DNA of 64,000 nucleotides from Tachypleus tridentatus. Lineage: Eukaryota; Arthropoda; Merostomata; Xiphosura; Limulidae. Both the position numbers and the translations under genes were made by a program. The DNA lies in NCBI RefSeq assembly GCF_004210375.1, contig NC_134830.1, positions 42,537,094-42,601,093 on the forward strand, written 5' to 3'. The notes under the pieces are model-generated. The model saw only the letters and a program-made list of their open reading frames with translations. It was not told the DNA's origin and ran no database searches. Positions 46,882 through 58,019 of the stretch are shown here, piece by piece (within the stretch, counting starts at the first letter, position 1; every line of letters starts with the position of its first letter).

Positions 46882-47539
46882 TATCCAAGCAAAACGTGTT
46901 TGTTTCATGTGAAAAGTGTCTTATTGTATATATACTGAAGGTTCTAATTATTTTGAATGTGCAATCAGGAAGCTGTGTGTGAAGCAAGTCTATATAAAGG
47001 CATTGCATAGATAGTAGGATGCTACGAAAAACCTATTCGTTTTTGAAAAGAGACTGTAACCACTTTTTCTGACTCAAAATTTTCATACACTCGGATCATA
47101 TAGTTGTATTGAGATCAGAGGTTTAGGATTTCCAAAGTAGGTCTATTTCTTAAAGTTAATGTGATAAGAAAACAAATAAATATGAATCAACATGGGGTAT
47201 CAGGACCATCCAGAATGAAACCTAATGAAGTAGTACCACAGGCTCCAAAATTATTTTAATATCACATATTCAGCTTCTGTAGATCAAATTGTATGCACAC
47301 ACACATATATATTATAATTTTTCTTTGGTTAGAGATCAAAACTCTCACACCTGTGTACTACGTGTTTTAAAGTTTCTGTTCAGTACCACTCTCTTTCATC
47401 TTCCAACCATTCTTTTCCTGATTAATTTCATGATGTGCCTCTTAATTCTATTTTTTTTCTACTATTGTTCTAAAGTTTTCAATCATGTGAGTTTATTATT
47501 GTTCTCTTCACATTTTCATTCTGAATCTCTTTTATTGTT
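46882..47539. other. no recognisable feature
   Basis: T-rich stretch toward 47400-47540; nothing identified. Confidence 0.5.
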
Positions 47540-47652
47540 TTTTTTTTATAGAAAAGCTGCATCGGGCTATCTGCTGAGCCCACCGAGTGGAATCGACCCC
47601 CTGATTTTAGCGTTGTAAATCCACTGACATACCACTGTACTAACGGAAGGCA
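47540..47652 (-). mobile_element. SINE-C copy
   Basis: GCTGCATCGGGCTATCTGCT, GCGTTGTAAATCCACTGACA and CACTGTACTAACGGAAGGC. Confidence 0.88.
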
Positions 47653-48215
47653 TTCTGAATCTTTATACCATTTTAAAAATACAAACCAAATACCTCTAAC
47701 ATCTAGTTGGTGTCTCAGTTATTTTCTCCCAACATTTTGTTGGCTTCTCATGTTATTCCCTAAGTTCTAGTTGTTGGTGTTTTTCGCATTGAGTCACACC
47801 ACTTATAAACTTTTACTATGTATCAGCTTTAAGTTTAAATACGTTGATTTACATCTATAATAATAGTAGACAGAACACTTGGTTTACTTTTTAGCTGTAT
47901 AAGAATCTAAGTTAGCACCCTTGCTCTTGTGTGTCATAGTTCAATACGTATGAAAACAAAATTAAAGTGTTCTTCAATAAGAGTGAACAAGAGATTCAAG
48001 GTAAAAACAACTATGAGAGTGTGAGTGCTTTACCTACTTTCCTCTCACGCAATTTGCTGTAAAAAATCGCAATCTTTACTCATCCAAAACAATTATTTGA
48101 ACTGAAATATTGAAGCAAATCTAATTTCAAAAATGTATTTTAATAACATATTCGTGACGTAGTCAAAGACATGGTTTCACTAAACGGAAATAACCTACTG
48201 CTCGACCAACTAATC

Positions 48216-48348
48216 GTTTTTGTTGTTGTTGTTTTGAATTACGCACAAAGCTGCACAATGGGCTATCTGTACTCTGCTCATCACGAGTAACGAAACCCGG
48301 CTTTTTGCGTTGTAAGTCCCCAGACATAACGCTGAGCCACTGGGGGGC
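48216..48348 (-). mobile_element. SINE-B copy
   Basis: TTGTTGTTGTTTTGAATTAC tail, GCACAATGGGCTATCTGTAC body, GAGCCACTGGGGGGCG head. Confidence 0.88.
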
Positions 48349-48667
48349 GTTCACAGTTTTTCTTGAAATATTAAAATGTAGGCGCGTTGTAATTTTTCAC
48401 ATCATTCTTTCCATGTAATTAATTTTTGCACATTGTTTTCAAGTAACTAGTGTTTTCTGCAAGGTGTTTTTTTGTGTTATTTATGCTTACAAACCCACAG
48501 TTAGAAGATCATAACAAAAGAGCTAAAAACATATTTATCTGCTGAAAGTATTACAGTTCTATGGATTGAGCATTATTTTTCGTAAAATAATGAAAATAAA
48601 TTGTATTACTATATTTGAAAAGTAATACAACCGTGAAGAATTACAGAAATAAACATTAACTCCTTCA

Positions 48668-48901
48668 GTTGGTTTGTTTGTTTTGAATTTCGCACAAAGC
48701 TAACGAGGGGTATCTGCGCTATCCGTCCCTAATTTAGCAGTGTAAGACAAGAGGGAAGGCAGCTTGTCATCACCACCCACTGCTAGCTCTTGTGTTATTC
48801 TTGTATCAACAAATAGTGGGATTGACCGTCATATTATAACGCCTTTTACTAGACTCTTAATCCGAGAGTGGCGGGCCTTAACCACTTGGCAATGCTGGGC
48901 C
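48668..48901 (-). mobile_element. SINE-A copy with deletion over the B-box region
   Basis: Tail and body intact; the stretch between the GGGCGTTATA box and the anticodon arm is missing. Confidence 0.85.
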
Positions 48902-49307
48902 TAACTCCTTTCGATAACAATTATTCCATGCTTAAAGCAAAGGATAAACATAAAACAGGAAAAATTATATATATATGTACATTATATTAATAGAACTATT
49001 GTTAAAATAAATGTTTTTTTTGTTTTGTTTTCCTAAATAAAAGCTACTTATTTTCTGACTTATTAAGGGTAAAAAGATATAGTTATGTATTTGAATAATT
49101 TGCCAGATATTTTCGTAAATAATGTTTTGTTTTCTTATTTCAGGATTTCTTCAACTACACATTTACAAGAGCTTTCATCACAAAACTGTTCTTAATTTTA
49201 AGCTGAAGAGAAACGGAAGATAATCACCAGCATGTACTGTCAATTCTCGGAACATGAAAGTGGGATTTGATAATCTTTCCTACACTGAATCTACAGTTAG
49301 AGTTCCT

Positions 49308-49433
49308 TACGAGTTGGCGGTGGGTAATGTTGACTAGCTACCTTCTCTTTAATCTATCACTTCTAAATTAGGAATGGCTATGGAGGTAACTGTTGAGTAG
49401 GTTTGCCCGAAAATTCATAAAAATACAAACAAC
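49308..49433 (+). mobile_element. SINE-D-like fragment
   Basis: CGAGTTGGCGGTGGGTAATG, TTGACTAGCTACC and CTAAATTAGGAATGGCT, tail CCCGAAAATTCATAAAAATA; 5' end missing. Confidence 0.55.
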
Positions 49434-49598
49434 GCCAATTTATTATTTCTAAAAACAGTGTCCTATTATTTAAGTAAAATAGTTTATTTTGTACTTATAT
49501 TAGTAATGTCTACTACATAATTTTCGTAGCGGTTTCATGAAAAGTTTATGCTAAAGTAAATGGTACACATTACATTCTAACACAGGAGGATTTCGAAG

Positions 49599-49870
49599 AT
49601 GGCCCGGCATGATCAGGTGGTTAAGGCGCTCGACTCCTAATACGAGGGTCGCAGTTCCGAATCCCTATCACACCAAATATGCTTACCCTTTCAGCCGTAG
49701 GGGCGTCATAATGTGACGGTCAATAACACTATTCGTTGGTAAAAGAGTAGCCCAAGAGTTGGCGGTGAGTGGTGATGACTAGCTGCCTTCCCTCTAGTCT
49801 TACACTGCTAAATTAGGGACGGCTAGCGCAGATAGCCCTCGTGTAGCTTTGCGCGAAATTCAAACGAAAC
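49599..49870 (+). mobile_element. SINE-A copy
   Basis: Full-length. Flanks TTTCGAAGATG (left) and TTTCCAAGATG (right, 49875-49885) may be a decayed target duplication. Confidence 0.9.
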
Positions 49871-50579
49871 CTTCATTTCCAAGATGTGATTTGCTAATTT
49901 ATTTTTTGAGAAACGAACATTCTATAATAGATTATTTTACTCTACCTGCGGTACCAGTCCTTCTGGACGGAAGTTATATATGTTCATGATTACTGAAAAA
50001 TTATCTTAGGATATGAAAAGTTCCTTCCCTTTTGTGTAATTTTAAAAACCGCATAAGTGCTAATAAAAACTGCGAAACACAAAATGTAAAACCTTAAACT
50101 TGCATGTACCTCCGCGTGGAACCAACAGACCAATTTTGGTGAAGATCCATCAGCAGGAAACGAAACAGTAGAAAAACTGTAAAACGCAAAATGCAAAACT
50201 GAAAATGTTTTTAATTGCCTTAAAAACGATAAATAAATAAATATTATATAAACTATATTCAAACAGAGACAGTGGAATTCTCCTCAGCCCTGCCATCTAT
50301 GAATAGCTTGAGAAATTATGGGCTTATGTTTTGCTGCAAACGAATTTATAACCACAGAATTAATACAGCAAGTGTTTTGTACCTGTTACAACATTTGTAA
50401 CGCCTTATTTTAAAAAACTAATTACAAACTCTTTTTACTTGTACATTGTTGCTCGGAGTCCAAGATAACTTGGATTAGTTCGTGAACGAAAATTTAACTT
50501 CCTATCGATATAACTAAAATGCTTACTGAATTGACAGTTTAATTAATTAAAATTATATCAAACATATTCTGATATATTA

Positions 50580-50853
50580 GCTCACATATATACGGTGTAA
50601 TCTCTCGGAGTATAACTGGCTCACATATATATGGTGTAATCTCTTGGAGTATAACTGGCTCACATATATATGGTGTAATCTCTTGGAGTATAACTGGCTC
50701 ACATATATATGGTGTAATCTCTTGGAGTATAACTGGCTCACATATATATGGTGTAATCTCTTGGAGTATAACTGGCTCACATATATATGGTGTAATCTCT
50801 TGGAGTATAACTGGCTCACATATATATGGAGTAATTTCTTGGAGTATAACTGG
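50580..50853. repeat. 39-bp minisatellite, 7 units
   Basis: CTCACATATATATGGTGTAA-type units start at 50581, 50620, 50659, 50698, 50737, 50776 and 50815. The inner units are virtually identical and the outer ones carry substitutions, the usual pattern of slippage/unequal exchange. Period is a multiple of three, so both strands stay open through the array; this is a by-product. Confidence 0.95.
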
Positions 50854-51109
50854 AACGTTAGAAATTGTATTCCTAGTTTTCAGTGACTTTTGTGTGTGTT
50901 TGTTTTAACGTAGAATCACATTCTGCTGTGTGGACAGCGGGATTTCGAAGCCCATAATTTTGCGTTTAATTCCGTGAAATTCTTGCTGACCATTCAGTGA
51001 TTCAGTGATTTTTAGTTTTCCAAAGATAATGTTTTATTACATGTTTAAACAATCATATTTAACTTTAAGTTCCGAGTCGAAATATATTTCTCAGTGAATC
51101 TTCCTTTTT

Positions 51110-51250
51110 TATTGGTTTGTTTGTCGGATTTCAAACAAACCTATTCCAGGAGTTGGACTAGTTGTCAAGACCATCCACCGCCAAGTTGTGTTGTACTCTA
51201 ATCCAACAGCTGGAATTGAGCACCTCTGTCTTGTAACGCACCAACGATAT
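51110..51250 (-). mobile_element. very degenerate SINE fragment
   Basis: CCATCCACCGCCAAGTTG and CTTGTAACGCACCAACG recall the body of SINE-A/D on the minus strand; ends not definable. Confidence 0.35.
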
Positions 51251-51713
51251 AAGCTGTGATAATTTTGAGAGATAGTTATATCAAATTAATATGTGCTTAT
51301 AGCTACGTCGACTTTATGAAGATATAACAATTTAAGAACTTATATAGGTAACTTGCATATAAATTAAAATAAAATTATAAGTATAGTAACTTCTTACACA
51401 CAGAAAAGTAAAATTACCTAATTAATTCATAATCAACATTTGTTTGTCTTATAAGTATTGCATTTCAAATTTCGTTTTATTTGCTCCTAAACTGGCTTTT
51501 GATTGAAAATAAACAGCGATTATTGTGCTGTTTCACCAATACTTGGTGTTCGTTTAGAACCATGGGAAATGTGTGACGTCATCGCTTCCGCACTCTATAG
51601 CGAAAGTTAAGTTTGTATAATATTTTAATCACGAACCCCTAAACGACGTCAATGTTTCAAAATAGTTACAAATATGAAACAAACAAAAACAGCCATGCGT
51701 AACGTCTGTTGTA

Positions 51714-51838
51714 ATACCCGTGGTATTACACAGATAGCCCATTGTGTAGCGTGTAGCTTTGTGCTCAATTACACATAAAAGTCGATTAATTGATTGATTA
51801 TTTGGAGTCCGCAGACATATCGCTGCTCCACTAGGGGG
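51714..51838. mobile_element. rearranged SINE-B: two halves in opposite orientation
   Basis: The 3' half (ACACAGATAGCCCATTGTG, TAGCTTTGTGCTCAATTAC, 51728-51773) is on the plus strand. The 5' head (GAGTCCGCAGACATATCGCT, CCACTAGGGGGC, 51806-51838) is on the minus strand. The piece between them is missing. Confidence 0.7.
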
Positions 51839-54029
51839 CAATGAATGTTGTTTTACGCAGTTCGTGTAAATATAATCGTCTCATTATTACTTTTAAACAA
51901 ATCTCTCCGGAACGAAGTTAAAGTTTGGTAACTTCACAATTGTACAGAGAAATATCTATTTTATTAATTACCGGCGACCACGTATTATCCAACACGTCTG
52001 TTCCTCTTTTCAGGCTATCTCGTGGTTATATTAGTTTTCGTTTTTGTTCTAGTTTCAAACAATATCATCAGTCAGCTTCTGAGTTGTATTTCAATACATT
52101 AAGTCTCGATTTTAATCACAGGAAAAAAAAAGACTTTGCATTAATATAGTTGAACATGATTATATCATCAAGGTTTACAGTTTATATATATATATATATA
52201 TTTAATGATAGGTAGGACATAGTACAAAACGAACAATAAATAAAAACCTTGGATTACTGAAAAGATTCCAGACAGTAAAATAAATGTTCACTTATCTTAT
52301 TAGCGATAGGTAGCTTAAATGGAATGGAGAATATGAGTAATTAAACTTCTATGTTGCTTTTGAAATAAGAGGACTTATCACTTACATAACACAATAATAT
52401 GCTCTTATTATTTCCAGTTTAGCTAAGCTATTCACGTGTCAGTAACAGACTGCACATATGATATGATACATGAAGATGTTAAGTGAAGATAGTACTACCT
52501 TCAAGTTTGAGAATTATAAACGCTTTTTTTGGCTTATTTTAGTGCTTTAAACTTCTTTCATTACGACAGAGTGATTTATGTCGATAATAGTAAATAGAAG
52601 GAAAATCTTTATAACGTAATCAGCGATTTATGTGCTGAAATAACGTGGTTAATCTATGGGCTCTGTTCATGAATGAACAAAGTACCTTTCATACGAAGTA
52701 GTTGTTCATTGTTTCCTTTTGTTAATGCCTTAAAGTAATTGCAATCAACGACTAAGACATACTTACCCATCTCGAGCTGTGATAAAACTTGATTTATTCG
52801 TATTTTCTTATACTCGTTTTAACAGATTCCTTCTAGAGAAAACGGTGTATTTTCTTTGCAATAAAACCAAGTTAACTGGTAACCTAAATTTGGGGTTTTC
52901 GATGAATAAATTCGATCTCTATATCTGAAGGAATCGTTAGAAAAGGTTAATTAACAAGCAAAAAATATTTATCATTACGTGGTAAAATGACAAGAACTGA
53001 ACATTTCAAACAATCTTGAGTTGTTAGTTTTAGAAAGTTTCGGTTTGTTTTTTATAATAATCACGAATTACTCCATAAGTCCATAGATAGGAAAACCATT
53101 TTCTCGCAGCCTAAGAACGTGATGTTATCAAAACTTTTAGGAAAAAATTCATAGGTGCTTGAGATTCATGACAATCTAATATTTTACATATATATACATA
53201 TTTAAATATTATTATAAATTAAGACGCTAATAAAATGAACCGTTGCTTTTATATTGAACACTTATCAGCACGTGTAAACTTATCACCAAATACTTAAAGA
53301 AATAACTAAGAAATAGTTAGCATTTTGTTTGAATTTGTTTCAACTTTGTAATATTTGTTAAAGTTTTCAGTGTTGGCTTCAAGGAAGACGACAAGCAGCT
53401 TGAATCAAGTTTGTTTTTATTCCACCCGACGTTTCAGCTTACGCATTTTTTTGGAGGATCGATGAGAATTACGTCAAAGAAACCTCGGAAAAGGCTTAAG
53501 ACGAAAGATCAGGTGGAATATAGAACAATAATATTCATCCAAACATTTTTCCGAAGATAATACGTTTTTTTAACAAACTGCTAAAATAAGGCTTAAGCAT
53601 CTTCTCTGTTTATAGAAGAGCAAGCAGTTTATAGAAGCAGTTTCTAAAAAATGGCAAAATATGAGTGTAGATAATGTAATATCCATTACTTAAATATCGT
53701 TTACGATGGACTACTTTCAAAATCTGTAGTGTATTCTGAAGAGATTTACACATTTGGATAAAAGTTAAGAAAAATCAACCATTACACTCAAATAAATATA
53801 AAATAATATATTTTTATTTATATTTATCAGGAGTGTAAAGGTCGTTTTTCTAACTTCTACGACGAAGATGTATTTTTTATTATAGTAAAACTTTGTTTCA
53901 CGGGTGTCCTTTTCAATTATGGGTCATCTAACGGCAAGAATTGGCTTATATATTAGTTAATGTTTCATGGGAATTTATATTCCAAATTATTAATAAAAAA
54001 ATCTAACCATGTTGCTTCTTTCTTCTTGG
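51839..54029. other. longest feature-free interval (~2.2 kb)
   Basis: Apart from the AT microsatellite at 52184, no SINE, frame or inverted repeat was recognised. A plus-strand frame at 51925-52149 has no known match to me. Confidence 0.5.
52184..52202. repeat. AT microsatellite
   Basis: Alternating TATATA run of about 19 bases. Confidence 0.8.
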
Positions 54030-54304
54030 GGCCCGGCATGGCCAAGTGTGTTAAGGCGTTCGACTCGTAATCTGAGAGTCGCGGGTTCGAATCACGGTCG
54101 CACCAAACATGCTCGCCCTTTCAGACGTGGGAGCATTATAATGTGACGGTCAATCCCACTATTCGTTGGTAAAAGAGTAGCGCAAGAGTTGGCGGTGGGT
54201 GATGATGACTAGCTGCCTTCCCTCTAGTCTTACACTCCTAAATTAGGGACGGCTAGCACAGATAGCCCTCGAGTAGCTTTGCGCGAAATTCAAAACAAAC
54301 AAAC
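54030..54304 (+). mobile_element. SINE-A copy, near-consensus
   Basis: Head GGCCCGGCATGGCCAAGTGT, B box GGGTTCGAATCACGG, tail GCGCGAAATTCAAAACAAAC. Confidence 0.92.
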
Positions 54305-54658
54305 AAATACTGCTGGGCTACTGTGGGGTTGGTATATATTTACTAACCAACGGAAATGTAAACGTCTTCACTTTTTCAACTATGTAAAATACAATGAAAA
54401 CCTAATGTTTTTAGGCTATTTTATTCTAACCATAAACTATGAATTTGGTTTTATTAGGATGTTTAAGCTCGTGAGAAGTGTACATTGAAAATGCAACATT
54501 AAACATTTTTCATTTCATCTCCGTGCTAATGTATGTAACGTGTGTTTCTATTGGTGGGATATTTTAAGCTATAAAAGCGAATGAGTGTGAAGCAAATTGA
54601 AAAGATTAAATGTGAATAAAATTTCAATGTATTAAAAGTGTATTATGTTCCAAGAAAT

Positions 54659-55618
54659 AATATATTATTTACAGTATTATTTATTATTTATGTATCATTT
54701 GCATTATTAATTGTTTATATATTATTTACAGTATTATTTATGTATTATTTACACTATTAATTGTTTATATATTATTTACAGTATTATTTATTATTTATGT
54801 ATTATTTACATTATTAATTGTTTATATATTATTTACAGTATTATTTATGTATTATTTACAGTATTATTTATGTATTATTTACAGTATTATTTATGTATTA
54901 TTTACATTATTAATTGTTTATATACTATTTACAGTATTATTTATGTATTATTTACACTATTAATTGTTTATATATTATTTACAGTATTATTTATTATTTA
55001 TGTATTATTTACATTATTAATTGTTTATATATTATTTACATTATTTATGTATTATTTACAGTATTATTTATGTATTATTTACAGTATTATTTATGTATTA
55101 TTTACATTATTAATTGTTTATATATTATTTACAGTATTATTTATGTATTATTTACAGTATTATTTATGTATTATTTACAGTATTATTTATGTATTATTTA
55201 CATTATTAATTGTTTATATATTATTTACAGTATTATTTATGTATTATTTACACTATTAATTGTTTATATATTATTTACAGTATTATTTATTATTTATGTA
55301 TTATTTACATTATTAATTGTTTATATATTATTTACAGTATTATTTATGTATTATTTACAGTATTATTTATGTATTATTTACATTATTAATTGTTTATATA
55401 TTATTTACAGTATTATTTATTATTTATGTATTATTTACATTATTAATTGTTTATATATTATTTACAGTATTATTTATTATTTATGTATTATTTACATTAT
55501 TAATTGTTTATATATTATTTACAGTATTATTTATTATTTATATATTATTTACAGTATTATTTATTATTTATGTATTATTTACATTATTAATTGTTTATAT
55601 ATTATTTACAGTATTATT
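54659..55618. repeat. AT-rich higher-order tandem array (23/27/30-bp units)
   Basis: Nearly 1 kb is built from three related units, all starting TATTATTTAC: one of 23 bp continuing AGTATTATTTATG, one of 27 bp continuing ATTATTAATTGTTTATA, and one of 30 bp with an extra TATTATT. Units are interleaved in recurring blocks. Only A, T and rare G/C at fixed unit positions are present. Confidence 0.95.
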
Positions 55619-55709
55619 CTTATAAGGAGATAAGATCGTTTAAACTTAAAAAAGTGATTTTTTAAGATTAAAAATTTTTTGCGGTACGATAGAGATAAAG
55701 GTGCTATAC

Positions 55710-56161
55710 CAGGGGCGTAGATCCTGGGGGATATACATCCCCCCTTCATTTTAGGTGGGGATATGGTGCATACAATCATCCCCCTTCCCTACAGTTTGGT
55801 CTGTTGAATTGTTTTATTGCATCACAGGTCTAGAAATTGTGCGTTTGTTCTTGTGATTCTCGTGTTCTTACCAATCGAATTACATAATTAGGCCTAGATG
55901 TAGGCTTTTTCAGTAGCCGAAATGTATATCTTTAATATAGGCGTGCTTCTAAACTTTTCGATCTAAGCGATAGTTCTTAAGTATCAGTCAGTCGGTCTAA
56001 TTTTCATGCAAGTATCGTGGCAACAAGATTAGTCTGTGACTGCATGTTTATAGCTTTCAGGAGCACGTAATCAGAGATTACCAATTTGCAAACTGAACAG
56101 CTCACATAAGTGGTTGCAAAATTCATCCCCCCCAATCGGGTGTAAAAAATCTACGCCCCTG
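55710..56161. mobile_element. 452-bp non-autonomous hAT-type transposon
   Basis: Ends are inverted: CAGGGGCGTAGATC at left and the complement of CAGGGGCGTAGATTTT at right. They are flanked by an 8-bp target duplication, TGCTATAC (55702-55709) and TGCTGTAC (56162-56169), with one mismatch. The CAGGG terminus and 8-bp duplication are hallmarks of hAT elements. There is no transposase frame inside. Confidence 0.85.
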
Positions 56162-56387
56162 TGCTGTACGTAATGTTTACTGGAAGAAAATATTTGTTCA
56201 AAACGATTACAGAAAGACAAACTCTTCTTTAGAATGTCTGTAGAAAAAAAAGATGCTTTTCATAAACATTTAAAAAAAGAGAGAAATGAAAGTACGAAAC
56301 CTTTACAGACGGAGAAATGTATTTAAAAGGGAAAGCAGTTACTTTAAGATCTTTATGTTCACAATTTTCAGTACCCAGCTAGTATTT

Positions 56388-56650
56388 GTTTATTTTTTAA
56401 TTTCGCGCAAAGCTACTCGAGGGCTATTTGCGCTAGCCGTCCCTAATTTAGCAGTGTAAAACTAGAGGGAAGGTAGCTAGTCATCACCACCCACCGCCAA
56501 CTCTTGGGCTACTCTTTTACCAACGAATAGTGGGATTGACCGTAACATTATAATGCCCCCTCGGTTGAAATGGCGAGCATGTTTGGTGCGACAGGGTTGC
56601 GAACCCGCGACCCTCAAATTACGAGTCGCACGCCTTAACCCACCTGGCCA
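56388..56650 (-). mobile_element. SINE-A copy, abutting a SINE-C
   Basis: Full body; its head meets a plus-strand SINE-C at about 56655, forming a head-to-head pair. Confidence 0.88.
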
Positions 56651-56655
56651 TGCTA

Positions 56656-56772
56656 TTACAGTGGTAAGTCTACGGATTTACAACGGTAAAATCAGACGTT
56701 TGATTCCCCTCGGTGGACTCAGCAGATAGCTCGATGTGGCTTTGCTATAAGAAAACACGCACACACACAATT
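56656..56772 (+). mobile_element. SINE-C copy, head truncated
   Basis: ACAGTGGTAAGTCTACGGAT, TTTGATTCCCCTCGGTGGAC, GCTTTGCTATAAGAAAACAC and a (CA)n tail. Confidence 0.88.
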
Positions 56773-57072
56773 TTCAGTTGGAAAACGTTCTTGTTTAAAT
56801 TACTTTAATCAGTAAAAATACTCTTTTTCTTCTTCTTCTAAATGTTTGTACAAATGACCTTCTTCAGAATGTTTACATAGGGAAATGTCTTCTTCAGAAT
56901 GTTCATAGAGAAACAGTGATAAAAATCCTTTCTGGAACACTTTGCAAAATAAAATGTTTTTTTTACGAATGTTTTCTCACACATAGAGAGTGAAACAAGA
57001 GTGTATCTATATAACACGTACAAAACGTGTACGAACATAAAGGAAGAAAAGTTTGTATAACATTCACAAACA

Positions 57073-57452
57073 AATGTTTCTTCAGAGCGTTTACAGAGAG
57101 AAAGAAAATGAAGAGTTTGTCTGCATAACTAGTGAAAATAATGTTTTTTCAGAATGTTTTACATGGAGAGATAATGGAGAGTTTGTCTGCATAACTAGTG
57201 AAAATAATGTTTTTTCAGAATGTTTTACATGGAGAGATAATGGAGAGTTTGTCTGCATAACTAGTGAAAATAATGTTTTTCAGAATGTTTTACATGGAGA
57301 GATAATGGAGAGTTTGTCTGCATAACTAGTGAAAATAATGTTTTTTCAGAATGTTTTACATGGAGAGATAATGGAGAGTTTGTCTGCATAACTAGTGAAA
57401 ATAATGTTTTTTCAGAATGTTTTACATGGAGAGATAATGGAGAGTTTGTCTG
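57073..57452. repeat. 66-bp minisatellite, 5 units plus partials
   Basis: Units start at 57112, 57178, 57244, 57309, 57375 and 57441 (AGAGTTTGTCTGCATAACTA). The unit at 57244 is 65 bp because one T is missing, which breaks any reading frame. Degraded relatives (TTCTTCAGAATGTTTACATAG, 56858-56910; 57073-57111) extend to the left, so the array grew from an older one. Confidence 0.9.
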
Positions 57453-57739
57453 TACGGCAATTACAAAACGTTTTGGTTCAGAACGTTTAGAAAGGTTATA
57501 CTTTTGTCTATATACCGGGTAGTGATGGCTTTCATTACGTTTCTTAACTGTTACATTTAGCATGAAAACACTATTGTGCACTACGTGTAGCACCATTAAA
57601 CACTATTGTGCACTACGTATAGAACCAGGAAACACTATTGTTCATTAAGTATACAGCCAGATTGCTGGTAATTTCTGAACTATTCTCTCGCATAATTTGA
57701 AGATGTTTATGGCGTTGAGTGCAACATTTACTGCTTCTA

Positions 57740-57970
57740 GTGTCCATTCAAATTACCAGGATATTGAAACGGCACCCCGCGCCTTGGGCGTTAAAATGCA
57801 ACCACCTTCCGGTGCGATTCCTTTGTGACTGTACATCACGTGACGAATATTGGGGGATAAGCGGAGAGATACGTAGGCAGGTGGATGTTCACACATCAGA
57901 ACAAGCGGGAGACATCGAGCGACGAGACTATTTAGTATCCGTGTGTGCACTTGTAACACAAAAGTCGAAA
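57740..57970. promoter_or_regulatory. CpG-rich patch, candidate promoter or exon
   Basis: In a very AT-rich window this ~230-bp stretch has many CpG dinucleotides and mixed composition (for example CCCCGCGCCTTGGGCGTT, GAGCGACGAGAC). It contains the palindromic E-box CACGTG at 57837-57842 within TCACGTGAC. Both strands are partly open, but I recognise no protein. It may be a promoter/5' exon or an unrecognised GC-rich repeat. Confidence 0.3.
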
Positions 57971-58019
57971 TGTTGTTTTTGTCTTCGTAGTGATATTGGT
58001 CAACATTGTACGTAACTGC

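Noticed and set aside
50577-50886. Overlapping frames on both strands of a 39-bp array
   Set aside because: Period divisible by three keeps both strands open; no sign of selection.
54711-55633. Long frames rich in Tyr, Ile and Leu (up to 239 codons)
   Set aside because: They translate a pure AT tandem array; three frames are open at once, which shows absence of stops by composition, not coding.
57053-57596. Frames across the 66-bp array
   Set aside because: A one-base deletion in one unit breaks the frame, and the opposite strand is equally open.
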